NCBI GenBank assembly: GCA_029558835.1
Contig: JAKQDH010000147.1
Coordinates: 62,001-126,000 of the forward strand
DNA: 64,000 nt
Source: Planctomycetota bacterium
Lineage (GTDB): Bacteria > Planctomycetota > Phycisphaerae > UBA1845
Direction: 5' to 3'
Part shown: one piece after another, positions 43,410 to 50,898 of the stretch
Layout of the letters: every line of letters begins with the position of its first letter
Position numbering within the stretch: position 1 is the first letter of the stretch
Notes under the pieces: generated by a model
Databases searched by the model: none
What the model saw: only the letters and a program-made list of their open reading frames with translations
What the model was told of the DNA's origin: nothing
Position numbers and translations under genes: made by a program

Positions 43410-43985
43410 ATGGCGCGGACACCTGTCAACTCGTCGGCTCGGCGCGCGGCGCGGATGCGAAGCGTCAGTGGGTTGAAATCCGCGTTCTGGGCGGGCTTGT
43501 TCCTCATTCACACCGTGGGCGTCTGGTCGGCCTGGGTGGCCTTGCAGGGCGGCGTGGACGAGCAGACCCGGGTCGCAGTGGTCGTGCGTCTGATCAGCCT
43601 GCTGGCCTCCAACGTCTTCTTCGCCCTCAAGATCGCCGACGTCCGCTGCCTGCGTCTCAAGCCCGGCTGGCAGAGCATGGTCGCCACCACGGTGGCCATC
43701 GGTCTGCTGCACGTGGGCGCCATCGGGGAGGCCGCAGATCTGCGGGTTGACTGCAACCCGGCGCCGCTGGGCGTCGTGCTGTTCGTCGGGGCACTGTGCG
43801 ACACGGACCTCCTGCGGCGGACGCTGCGGGGCTGGGCGGCCGCGCTGGCTCCCGGCTGCCGTCGGGCGACCGGTCTGGATGCCGAGCCCCTTCATCGTAC
43901 CGGGGCGTGGCTGTGGACCTGGCAGCCCGCACCTCTCAACGTTCCCCCGGCGTATGCCGGACCGCGTGCACCCCCACGACCGTGA
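43410..43985 (+). CDS. Small conserved membrane protein
   Basis: A 191-residue protein starting at the ATG at 43410 (MARTPVNSSARRAARMRS); the ATG at 43455 is an alternative. It has about three membrane helices: SAFWAGLFLIHTVGVWSAW, RVAVVVRLISLLASNVFFAL and VATTVAIGLLHVGAIGEAAD, followed by APLGVVLFVGALC. The last ~60 residues are Pro/Arg-rich and soluble. The hydrophobic profile and the SNVFFALKIADVRCLRLKPG loop look like a real protein. I do not recognise the family. Function unknown. Confidence 0.55.
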   Translation: MARTPVNSSARRAARMRSVSGLKSAFWAGLFLIHTVGVWSAWVALQGGVDEQTRVAVVVRLISLLASNVFFALKIADVRCLRLKPGWQSMVATTVAIGLLHVGAIGEAADLRVDCNPAPLGVVLFVGALCDTDLLRRTLRGWAAALAPGCRRATGLDAEPLHRTGAWLWTWQPAPLNVPPAYAGPRAPPRP

Positions 43986-44212
43986 CACGCCCGCGGTGCA
44001 TCGTTTCCTGAACCTTCACAGTGGTTGCTGGTGACTTGCCGGCTCTGCGGAGCCGGTGAGCGGTACAGGTGCGTGACCGGGACCGGTTCCGGCCGGCGGG
44101 GCATGGGCGCACTGGCCGCCCGACCGCCTGCCCGTAACGCCGTTCCCGGTGGCGGTAAGGCTCAACCCCGCCGGGCGCCGGCCTGCGCGGCATGGATGTG
44201 AGGAGACAGCTC

Positions 44213-44953
44213 TTGAGAAACCATCTGATCATTCGGAAGTCCGCCCTGCTGACAGGGTTGCTGTTAGGGATGGTCTTGACCTCCGTTCCGGTCGAGGCCG
44301 TCATCGTGCCGTACACGGAGGACTTCTCCGGGGATGCGGCCAACTGGCATGACGCCGGCGGCGGCAGCCTGCTGACGTACGTGCCTACCGGCGGTCCCGA
44401 CGGAGGCAGCTACGTGGTAGGGACGTTCAACTTCCTCGGCTCCGGCGTGGGCGACACGGTGCCGCTCTTCCGGGCCCACGACGAGTTCAACTCCAGCCAT
44501 GGGGCATTCGTGGGCAATTGGGTCGCGGAGGGGGTGGACGGTTACTCCGTGTACGTGCGCCACCACGCGCCGTTCGACCTGACGTTCTTTAACCGGTATG
44601 CATCGCCGAACAACTTCCCCGCTGCCAACAGTGTATTTGCCCCGGCCGTGCCGCCGGACACGTGGGTCGCCCTCGGCGTTCCGATTCCGGACCCGGGCTT
44701 CGTGTTCGAGGGGCCCTTCACGTACGAGCAGGTCTTCAGCAACATCGGGCATTTGCAGGTGGGCATCGTCGTCGCGCCGGGGCTTGCCGGGCTGAACCAG
44801 ATCTTCACGTTTGATCTGGACAAGGTGACCGTCACGCCGGAACCGCACACCCTGACCCTGCTGCTGCTCGGGGGTCTGCTGATGCGTCGGACCGCGCGTG
44901 GCCGGCGTCCGACCGATCGCCGGCCCGTGCCCACCGCAGGAGAGGCGGTATGA
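44213..44953 (+). CDS. PEP-CTERM-type exported protein
   Basis: A 246-residue protein. The TTG at 44213 was chosen because AGGAG lies seven bases upstream; the ATG at 44192 has no ribosome binding site. After a signal peptide (ALLTGLLLGMVLTSVPVEA) the mature domain has Gly/Asn/Asp-rich beta strands (YTEDFSGDAANWHDAGGGSL, VGNWVAEGVDGYSVYVRHHA) like those of jelly-roll carbohydrate-binding modules. The C-terminus is the sorting tail VTPEPHTLTLLLLGGLLMRR followed by Arg residues. PEP-CTERM proteins are cut and probably anchored by an exosortase at the cell envelope. An EpsI-like exosortase partner occurs at 58463-59254. The next gene starts at the overlapping ATGA (44950), so the two are translationally coupled. 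Confidence 0.8.
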   Translation: MRNHLIIRKSALLTGLLLGMVLTSVPVEAVIVPYTEDFSGDAANWHDAGGGSLLTYVPTGGPDGGSYVVGTFNFLGSGVGDTVPLFRAHDEFNSSHGAFVGNWVAEGVDGYSVYVRHHAPFDLTFFNRYASPNNFPAANSVFAPAVPPDTWVALGVPIPDPGFVFEGPFTYEQVFSNIGHLQVGIVVAPGLAGLNQIFTFDLDKVTVTPEPHTLTLLLLGGLLMRRTARGRRPTDRRPVPTAGEAV

Positions 44954-46122
44954 ACATGCGACTCCTGATCATCGCCGGCCTGTTGTGGGGCGGCGTCCTG
45001 CGCGCCCAGGCCGACGAGTACGTCTTCGATACACCCAGCGATGATCGCTGGCACTACCCTTACAATTTCACCCCCGGCTACCGGGCCATCGCCTCCTGCT
45101 TCAGCACGCTTGCTGATCTTACGTACCCGCTCTTTAACAATCGCGACGCGGTGCTCATCGTAGCATGGGACACCACGGAGCTGATTCCGCCCGGCCTGGG
45201 GCCGGATGCCTACCACGTCGTGGCCGTCACTGTCACGGTCACCAACCAGCCCGGCGCCCAGTGGCCCATCGACGTGAGCACCGATGCCTGGTACACCTTC
45301 GACATCAACCGCGACGGGCACATCAACGCCGACGGCACCCCGCGCGGACAGCCGGGCGACACCGACGGGGAGAGCAGCGACGCCGATCTGGGGCGACCGT
45401 TGGAACTCTTCGGCGCCGGCTTCGGCCCCGGTGGGTACACTTACGCAACCTGGACGGAGTACACTCCTTACTTCGGGTCCAGCTACACGCAGTATGGCAA
45501 CCCTAACAGTGGCACCGCCCGTCCGCGCGACCCGTTTCCCTTTGTCTACCAGGACGAGACGTTCGCCCTGCTGCACGTGGAGGACAGCGTCACGGGGCGC
45601 TGGAACGATGCGTTGCCGACTCCTGTGTACTCCTTTACGCCGACGCCGTGGGCCGTCGGTGAGCCGCTCAACTACGTGCCCGGCGCCCAGAACGTACCGT
45701 TCGACGTGCGCTTCCGGATTGACCTGGATTTGTCCGACGGCGCTGTGCGCAACTATGTGCAACAGCAGCTTCACGCCGGGCGCCTGGTCTTCATTATTAC
45801 TTCGTTGCGTGAGACCGTGGTCTTCGGCGGCCAGGATGACTACCCGTCGCTCTATACCAAGGAGGGCCTGGGCCTGCACCCGCAGGCCAAAGCCCCCGCC
45901 CTCGGCATCGTCATGGTGGATGGGGACGCCGATGACGACGGCGACACGGATCTGGACGACTACACCCTGCTGGAAGACTGTCTGGCCGGGCCGGCCGTAA
46001 CGCCGCAGCCGGTACTCACGACAGTAGGGAACTGCCTGGGTTCGTTTGACTTCGATCTGGATGCCGACGTGGATCTGGCCGACGTCGGCGCGTTTGCAGG
46101 TGTGTTTACCGACGCCCCGTAA
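44950..46122 (+). CDS. Secreted protein with dockerin-like calcium repeats
   Basis: A 390-residue exported protein, start ATG at 44950 in the ATGA overlap. The signal peptide ends around RAQADEYVF. The body has no named catalytic motif. It includes FDINRDGHINADG (an EF-hand-like Asp loop) and a C-terminal pair DGDADDDGDTDLDDYTLLED and FDFDLDADVDLADVGAFAGV. Such dockerin-like Asp repeats with a Cys in between (EDCLAGPAV and GNCLGSF) are typical of planctomycete extracellular proteins. Because it is coupled to the PEP-CTERM gene, both may act at the cell surface. The function is not known. A strong hairpin 164 bases past the stop may terminate the operon. Confidence 0.75.
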   Translation: MNMRLLIIAGLLWGGVLRAQADEYVFDTPSDDRWHYPYNFTPGYRAIASCFSTLADLTYPLFNNRDAVLIVAWDTTELIPPGLGPDAYHVVAVTVTVTNQPGAQWPIDVSTDAWYTFDINRDGHINADGTPRGQPGDTDGESSDADLGRPLELFGAGFGPGGYTYATWTEYTPYFGSSYTQYGNPNSGTARPRDPFPFVYQDETFALLHVEDSVTGRWNDALPTPVYSFTPTPWAVGEPLNYVPGAQNVPFDVRFRIDLDLSDGAVRNYVQQQLHAGRLVFIITSLRETVVFGGQDDYPSLYTKEGLGLHPQAKAPALGIVMVDGDADDDGDTDLDDYTLLEDCLAGPAVTPQPVLTTVGNCLGSFDFDLDADVDLADVGAFAGVFTDAP

Positions 46123-46436
46123 TCGGGGGCGCACCGGACAACGTGAGGCACCCATCCGCCGTGGCTCGCCCGCGCCCGTGGTTCTCCGTGCGGGTGCGGG
46201 CAGCCCGGCGGCCCGTAAACCACCGCTGAAGCGCGCCGGGTGCGGGCGCTCGATAAGCGAAACGTGCTGACCGGGGTGGGAAGGCCCGAGCGCAGGCCAC
46301 GCCGCCGCGTGGCCTGGCTCGGAGTTTGTGGTGGTCACACGGCCGAAGCGGGCTGGCACGCCCACGTGCCATCGCCCGACCATTGCCGGGACAGTGCCAT
46401 GACGTGGCCACCCGGCACGTGTGCCGGAGGTCTGCC
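46123..46436. other. 314-bp stretch upstream of the prepilin-like gene
   Basis: Holds the hairpin at 46286-46322. No gene is supported. Confidence 0.5.
46286..46322 (+). terminator. Strong hairpin after the dockerin-like gene
   Basis: CCGAGC and GGCCACGC on one arm pair with GCGTGGCC and GCTCGG on the other (14 bp interrupted by 3 and 2 bases) around CGCC. AGTTTGTGG follows, so the T content is modest. Confidence 0.55.
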
Positions 46437-47261
46437 ATGATGCGTCGCTTTCAGCCCCGCAGGCGGGGCGCGTTCACGCTGGTCGAGTTGCTGGTGGTGA
46501 TTTCGATCATCGCTTTGCTGGTCTCGATCCTGCTGCCCAGCCTCAGCTATGCCCGCGAGCAGGCGAAGCAGCTCTGCTGCCGCAACAACCTGCGCAACAT
46601 CTGGAAGGGCGTCCTCCACTACGCCTACGAGAACCGCGACCGCGTGCCGTTTATGGAGGACATCAACCTGACCGACCCGAACGCCGACCCATTCTCCCCC
46701 GAGCTTGCCCATCGGACGACGGTCGGGCGCGTGCTGATGCCCTACGTCAACACCGGCAGTTGGCGCTGCCCGGGGGCGATCCGCGGCTACCCGGCCGCCG
46801 CCGACCCGTCTGAGTGGAAGATGACGTACTGGTTCCGGTCCGCCGGTGCGCTCGGCGAAGGAGTGCCCTTCGACGCGACTCCGTGGGGCACCGGCAACCC
46901 GATGGATCCCATAGTCACCAACTACGTTAACTTCGATGGCCGACCGCTGCGCCTCCTCAGTGGCCGTCGACACACCCCCGGCAATCCGGGGGCGCCGAAC
47001 CGCGACGAAGTCGGCCCGTGGACGTTCGCGTTTCCCATCATTGCGGACCTGATCGAGGGTGACGAGATGATTGGCGACCCAGTCTATCCGCATTTTGGGA
47101 ACTTGGAGAAACGCATAGACCTCAAAAAAGCCCGCCCGCTCTTCGAGCGCAACGCGGGCACCGGACGGCGTCGCGGTCGGTTCGAAGTTCACGCGCACGG
47201 AGAGAGGGAGTTCGGCATCTACCTGACGCGCAGTCCCTTCCCGCACAAGCCGGGGTACTAA
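46437..47261 (+). CDS. Prepilin-type N-terminal methylation protein (type II secretion/pilin-like)
   Basis: A 274-residue protein starting at the ATG at 46437, with GGAGG upstream. The leader RRRGAFTLVELLVVISIIAL, then LVSILLPSLSYAREQAKQL, is the type IV prepilin signal. A prepilin peptidase would cut before Phe and methylate it. Following residues (CCRNNLRNIWKGVLHYAYEN) are the family's conserved helix, and the C-terminal region is a globular, Pro/Gly-rich domain. This large paralogous family (often annotated DUF1559-like or H-X9-DG domain) is a planctomycete speciality. A His-X9-DG motif is not clearly present in this copy. It probably forms pseudopilus-like surface structures. No secretion genes adjoin. 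Confidence 0.85.
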   Translation: MMRRFQPRRRGAFTLVELLVVISIIALLVSILLPSLSYAREQAKQLCCRNNLRNIWKGVLHYAYENRDRVPFMEDINLTDPNADPFSPELAHRTTVGRVLMPYVNTGSWRCPGAIRGYPAAADPSEWKMTYWFRSAGALGEGVPFDATPWGTGNPMDPIVTNYVNFDGRPLRLLSGRRHTPGNPGAPNRDEVGPWTFAFPIIADLIEGDEMIGDPVYPHFGNLEKRIDLKKARPLFERNAGTGRRRGRFEVHAHGEREFGIYLTRSPFPHKPGY

Positions 47262-47937
47262 ACGGTCAGCCCACCTGCAGGTTGGGCTGCGCTCGGCGGT
47301 ACGGGGCGGCGGCGCTTGGTTCTTCCGGCTGGGGCCCGACTCCCTGTACTGCGAACGCGCAGTCTCTTCGCCGGCGGCGACGGCTCGGTGGCACCGACGT
47401 CTTGCCAGCAGATCACGGGCGGGACTCCCGTGGCACAGTCCTGGGGGCGGGCAAAACCCGCGCCGTGATACTCTCCCTCCTGATCGCGGCGGCCGGGTCG
47501 GTCCGGGGGAAACACTCTGCTGGGCGGGACGCGGAACTGCGTCCGAGGGACCGGGTGGCGAGGCGTCGGCGGTGACCTCGGCCCAGCGCGAAAGTGGTGC
47601 AGGCGCGCCACCCACCCGACCTGGTGGGCTGGCGAGGGGTCAGACGGATTTTTCCTGCGAGTTTCCAACCGGCGCGGAACGATGATTGTCTACTGTAGCG
47701 AAGTACCGTTGCATCACGGGATCCGGGGCCGGCGCCCGCCGCAGGGGCAGTCTTGGGGAACCCCGTGGGCGTGGCATTGACGTTGCAGGCGGTCTGGGTA
47801 CAATCGTGATCGTTGAATCATGGGCGGGGTAGCGCGGGTCGGCGCGGTCCGGGCTACGCCGGGACTTCCGTTGCACAGATTCAGTGCACGTGAGGGTGGT
47901 TAAGGAACAATTAAACTAGCGCACGGAGTGTGGTTCC
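47262..47937. other. 676-bp stretch upstream of the porin-like gene
   Basis: A small inverted repeat (CAGCCCA facing TGGGCTG, 47265-47287) follows the prepilin-like gene. A promoter is placed at 47777-47804. No gene is supported. Confidence 0.5.
47777..47804 (+). promoter_or_regulatory. Promoter of the outer-membrane protein gene
   Basis: TTGACG (47777-47782), a 16-base spacer and TACAAT (47799-47804). The transcript leader would be about 125 bases, long enough for regulation; no riboswitch was recognised in it. Confidence 0.55.
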
Positions 47938-48831
47938 ATGACAAGGAATGTTCTGCTCGTAGCGGTGGTGCTGGCGTTTGGCGTGACGGCGCTGGCGCAG
48001 GAGTCGGAGGTAACGCGGGTTACGACGACGACGCAGGTTGTCGGCGGCGAGTATGACCTGATGGCGCCGTGGAACTTCGACGACGCCACGCCGCTGGCTA
48101 CTCGGCAAGTCGATCTGCGTCTGCGGATCGAGTACGTGACGGAGTCGGCGGACAGCTTTGGCTACCAGTGGTATCGCTTGGGTCGCTGGGGCAAGTGGAC
48201 CAAGGGGCCCAAGCACGCCTACGCGGGCGACGACGACTTCATCCTGAGCAATTCGTTGCTTTGGGGCTGCTGCCCGAACGTCGAGTTCACGATTGACACC
48301 TACCACAACCTCGGCGACGGGGTATGGACCGGGGACGGGTTGGACGGCAACCATGACGTGAAGCTGGGCATGTTGTGGCGGCTCATCGAGGACCAGGAAA
48401 TGTGGCCGGCGGTGGCCCTGCAGTTCAAGGGCCGCTTCCCCACCGGTTATCATTCCAGCGGCGTGGACGGCGAGGGGCGGTTGATCCTGACCCACCAGTG
48501 CACGGACTGGCTGCGGGGGCATTTCAACCTGTTCGGCATCACGGTCAACGGCAACAACGACATTGATGCCCGCGACTTCCAGTGGGGCGCGGTGATCGGC
48601 GCCGATGGGCCGCTGGGCAGCAGCAATGCTCTGCGCTGGGTGCTGGACTACATGAACCGCAGCAGTGAGCACTACGGCGTGAGCAACATGAACCTGGCCG
48701 AGGCGGGCTGGGAGTGGACCATCAACCCCGAGCACAAGCTGGCCATGGGAGTGTACGCCGGTCTGGATGACAATGAGGATACGCCCAACTTCGGGGCGCG
48801 GCTCAACTACGCGTATTCGATCAGATATTAG
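47938..48831 (+). CDS. Outer-membrane beta-barrel protein (phenol MetA-like/porin-like)
   Basis: A 297-residue exported protein with a cleavable signal ending TALAQE. The mature sequence alternates aromatic and polar residues in amphipathic strands: VDLRLRIEYVTESADSFGYQ, KLGMLWRLIEDQEMWPAVAL, RGHFNLFGITVNGNNDIDAR and LNYAYSIRY at the end. The chain ends in an aromatic residue, as expected for barrel insertion. The C-terminal half resembles the family annotated as MetA-pathway-of-phenol-degradation outer-membrane proteins. Substrate unknown. Promoter and terminator define a single-gene unit. Likely an abundant outer-membrane protein. Confidence 0.7.
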   Translation: MTRNVLLVAVVLAFGVTALAQESEVTRVTTTTQVVGGEYDLMAPWNFDDATPLATRQVDLRLRIEYVTESADSFGYQWYRLGRWGKWTKGPKHAYAGDDDFILSNSLLWGCCPNVEFTIDTYHNLGDGVWTGDGLDGNHDVKLGMLWRLIEDQEMWPAVALQFKGRFPTGYHSSGVDGEGRLILTHQCTDWLRGHFNLFGITVNGNNDIDARDFQWGAVIGADGPLGSSNALRWVLDYMNRSSEHYGVSNMNLAEAGWEWTINPEHKLAMGVYAGLDDNEDTPNFGARLNYAYSIRY

Positions 48832-48903
48832 CCGCCTGGCGGGTGCGTTTGGGGGGGCGGTGCCCACCCGGCATGCCCGGTAACGCGGCTTGAGGTTTGC
48901 CGT

Positions 48904-48941
48904 CAATCGGCCCGGCCCCAGCGGTCGGGCCGATTGCTTTT
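48904..48941 (+). terminator. Rho-independent terminator of the porin-like gene
   Basis: CAATCGGCCCG and CGGGCCGATTG form a perfect 11-bp stem and CTTTT follows. It lies 73 bases past the stop codon. Confidence 0.85.
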
Positions 48942-48983
48942 CCCGACGCCCACGTGGTAGGGTGATCGGCGCGGAGGGCGCGC

Positions 48984-49790
48984 ATGCGGATCGGCATTCT
49001 CACCAGCATCGAACGCCGGCACCGGTACTTCGTGGAGGCCCTGCGCGCGCGGTTCGAGGTCGTGGCCGTCGGTTACGAGGAAACGGGTTACTCGCCGGCG
49101 GACACGACGCACTACGACCTGACGCCCGAGGAAGAACGCATCGTCCTGGCCCACTTCACGGAACGGGCGCGACAGGAGCAAGCGTTCCTGGGCGACGCGC
49201 CGTTGCTGGAGGACACACCCGCCTGTCGCGTCCGGCGGCTGGCCCCTGGCAAGCTGAATACCGACGCCACGCCGGCGTTCCTGCGGGCGGCGGGCGTGGA
49301 CATGGTGGTGGTTTACGGCACGAACCTCATCAAGCAGCCGCTGCTGGGCGGCTGGCCGGGGCGGATGCTGAACCTGCATCTTGGCCTGTCGCCCTATTAC
49401 CGGGGCACGGCCACCAACTTCTACCCGTTGCTCAATGATGAGCCTGAGTACGTCGGGGCGACGATCCACCTGATTGACCCGGGGATCGACTCCGGGCCGA
49501 TCTTCCGCCACGCCCGGCCGGAGATCGTGGCGGACGACCGCCCGCACACGATCGGCTGCAAGGCGATCCTGGCCGGGACAGGGGCAATGATGGACGTGCT
49601 CGGCGCGCTATCGGCCGGGCGGATCACGCCCGTGGCCCAGTGGGAGGTACCCAACGCGAAGCTCTACCTGCGCAAACACTATCACCCTCGGCAGGTGGTG
49701 CAGCTTGCCTGCATGGTGGACGACGGACTGATCCCGCGTTACGTGGCCCGGGCGCCCCGTGCGGCGCCGCGCGTCAGGCTGGTGCAGTGA
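48984..49790 (+). CDS. Formyltransferase-fold protein (methionyl-tRNA/sugar formyltransferase-like)
   Basis: A 268-residue cytoplasmic protein starting at the ATG at 48984, five bases after GGAGG. The hallmarks are GRMLNLHLGLSPYYRGTATN with the catalytic Asn and His, and GATIHLIDPGIDSGPIFRHA with the Asp. These residues form the formyl-THF-dependent formyltransferase triad. The C-terminal ~60 residues lack the long C-terminal domain of Fmt, so it is shorter than methionyl-tRNA formyltransferase (~310) and nearer to phosphoribosylglycinamide or sugar formyltransferases. VVVYGTNLIKQPLLGGWPG is the family's typical strand. The substrate is not identifiable; UDP-amino sugar N-formylation is one option. 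Confidence 0.8.
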   Translation: MRIGILTSIERRHRYFVEALRARFEVVAVGYEETGYSPADTTHYDLTPEEERIVLAHFTERARQEQAFLGDAPLLEDTPACRVRRLAPGKLNTDATPAFLRAAGVDMVVVYGTNLIKQPLLGGWPGRMLNLHLGLSPYYRGTATNFYPLLNDEPEYVGATIHLIDPGIDSGPIFRHARPEIVADDRPHTIGCKAILAGTGAMMDVLGALSAGRITPVAQWEVPNAKLYLRKHYHPRQVVQLACMVDDGLIPRYVARAPRAAPRVRLVQ

Positions 49791-50027
49791 GCCCCGGCAA
49801 GTGATGCCTTTGAGGTAGCGTCACACCGCTTGCCGGCACAGATCCTCGCGGACTTGAATCGTTGCCCCCCGGGGGCGACGTGGAAAACCCCAACGCGGCA
49901 ACTCCCACACCACCCCACGGAACCGACGTTGCCGCCATCCTTCCGCCCTGCGCCGCGTCGAGAGCGCCCACGCCGGCCACGGGGGGCGACGCTACACGGC
50001 GGCCAGCGCCGGAGGGCCGCGGGCCGC

Positions 50028-50528
50028 TCACGCGGTCAGGCCAGATTGGGTGAGAATCGCCGCTGCCTGCGCCACGGCCTCGGCAGGATCACGCGCCGCG
50101 TGCAACTGCCCCGTCCGCCGATACGGTTCCACCGCCGGGCCGGGATCAAACCCGAGCAGAATCACCGGTTTGCCGTTCTTCAGCGCCAACGCCACCTCCG
50201 ACAGTGTCCCCGCTCCGCCCGAACAGGCAATCACCACGTCGCTCGACAGCACATTGATGACGTTCCGGGCGTCACCCATCCCGGTCACAATGGCGACGTC
50301 CAGGTCCTTGGCGGCGTCGGATGCATCCCAGCCCGGTAGCACGCCGACGACCATTCCGCCGGCCTCACGTGCACCCTGAGCTGAAGCGCCCATCACGCCT
50401 TGCGCGCGCCCGCCGTTGAGCAGCACCCATCCCCGTCCGGCGATGAGGCGGCCCAATTCGCGTGCCTCGGCCAAGGTCGCCGCTGACGCGGCCGACCCAC
50501 CCATCACTCCGATAACCGGCCTGCGCAT
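50028..50528 (-). CDS. LOG-family-like protein (TIGR00725)
   Basis: A 166-residue Rossmann-like protein with IGVMGGSAASAATLAEAREL, GWVLLNGGRAQGVMGASAQG, GDARNVINVLSSDVVIACSG and GAGTLSEVALALKNGKPVIL. These are the nucleotide-binding and PGGxGTxxE-type motifs of the TIGR00725 group (the PGG of LOG enzymes is SGG here). Related LOG proteins hydrolyse cytokinin-type nucleoside monophosphates, but this branch lacks confirmed activity. ATG at 50528. It is transcribed away from the subtilase gene. Function unknown beyond the family. Confidence 0.85.
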   Translation of the reverse strand: MRRPVIGVMGGSAASAATLAEARELGRLIAGRGWVLLNGGRAQGVMGASAQGAREAGGMVVGVLPGWDASDAAKDLDVAIVTGMGDARNVINVLSSDVVIACSGGAGTLSEVALALKNGKPVILLGFDPGPAVEPYRRTGQLHAARDPAEAVAQAAAILTQSGLTA

Positions 50529-50898
50529 CGGTTATGCCCCACGTCACGGCAAACGCCAGTGACCTCGGCCCTGGTTCACCGGGCTGGTCAAGATGGCGGA
50601 ATTTAACCGAAAGCACGTCCCTCAGCAACGCAATTCCTTTCGGAATCCACTTTATGCTGTATGAATTACACCTAAGCAACTCCAATCGACGCAGAGGATC
50701 GAAACCGGCATGGCCGCGGTGTACAATGGGGCAAGTCGCGCGTACCGCCTGGGGGATGGTTGCGGGCGGCACGTCGGACGACCGGGCCTTCCGACCCACG
50801 AGAGGGGACGCCTTCCGTACCGTCACAATGTCCGCTGCGGGCACAACGTGGGTCGCGGATATCGGATCTGCATCTCCCCATCCGGAGGGGTTTCGTTG
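50529..50898. other. 370-bp divergent region upstream of the subtilase
   Basis: CCGAAAG (50608-50614) and CTTTCGG (50636-50642) form a 7-bp inverted repeat. The segment 50640-50690 is relatively AT-rich (TTATGCTGTATGAATTAC) and TACAAT at 50725-50730 may be a -10 box. No gene is supported. Confidence 0.45.

Noticed and set aside
43041-43988. 315-codon minus-strand frame
   Set aside because: Low-complexity Arg/Pro composition; the plus-strand frame at 43410-43985 has helices and a better protein profile.
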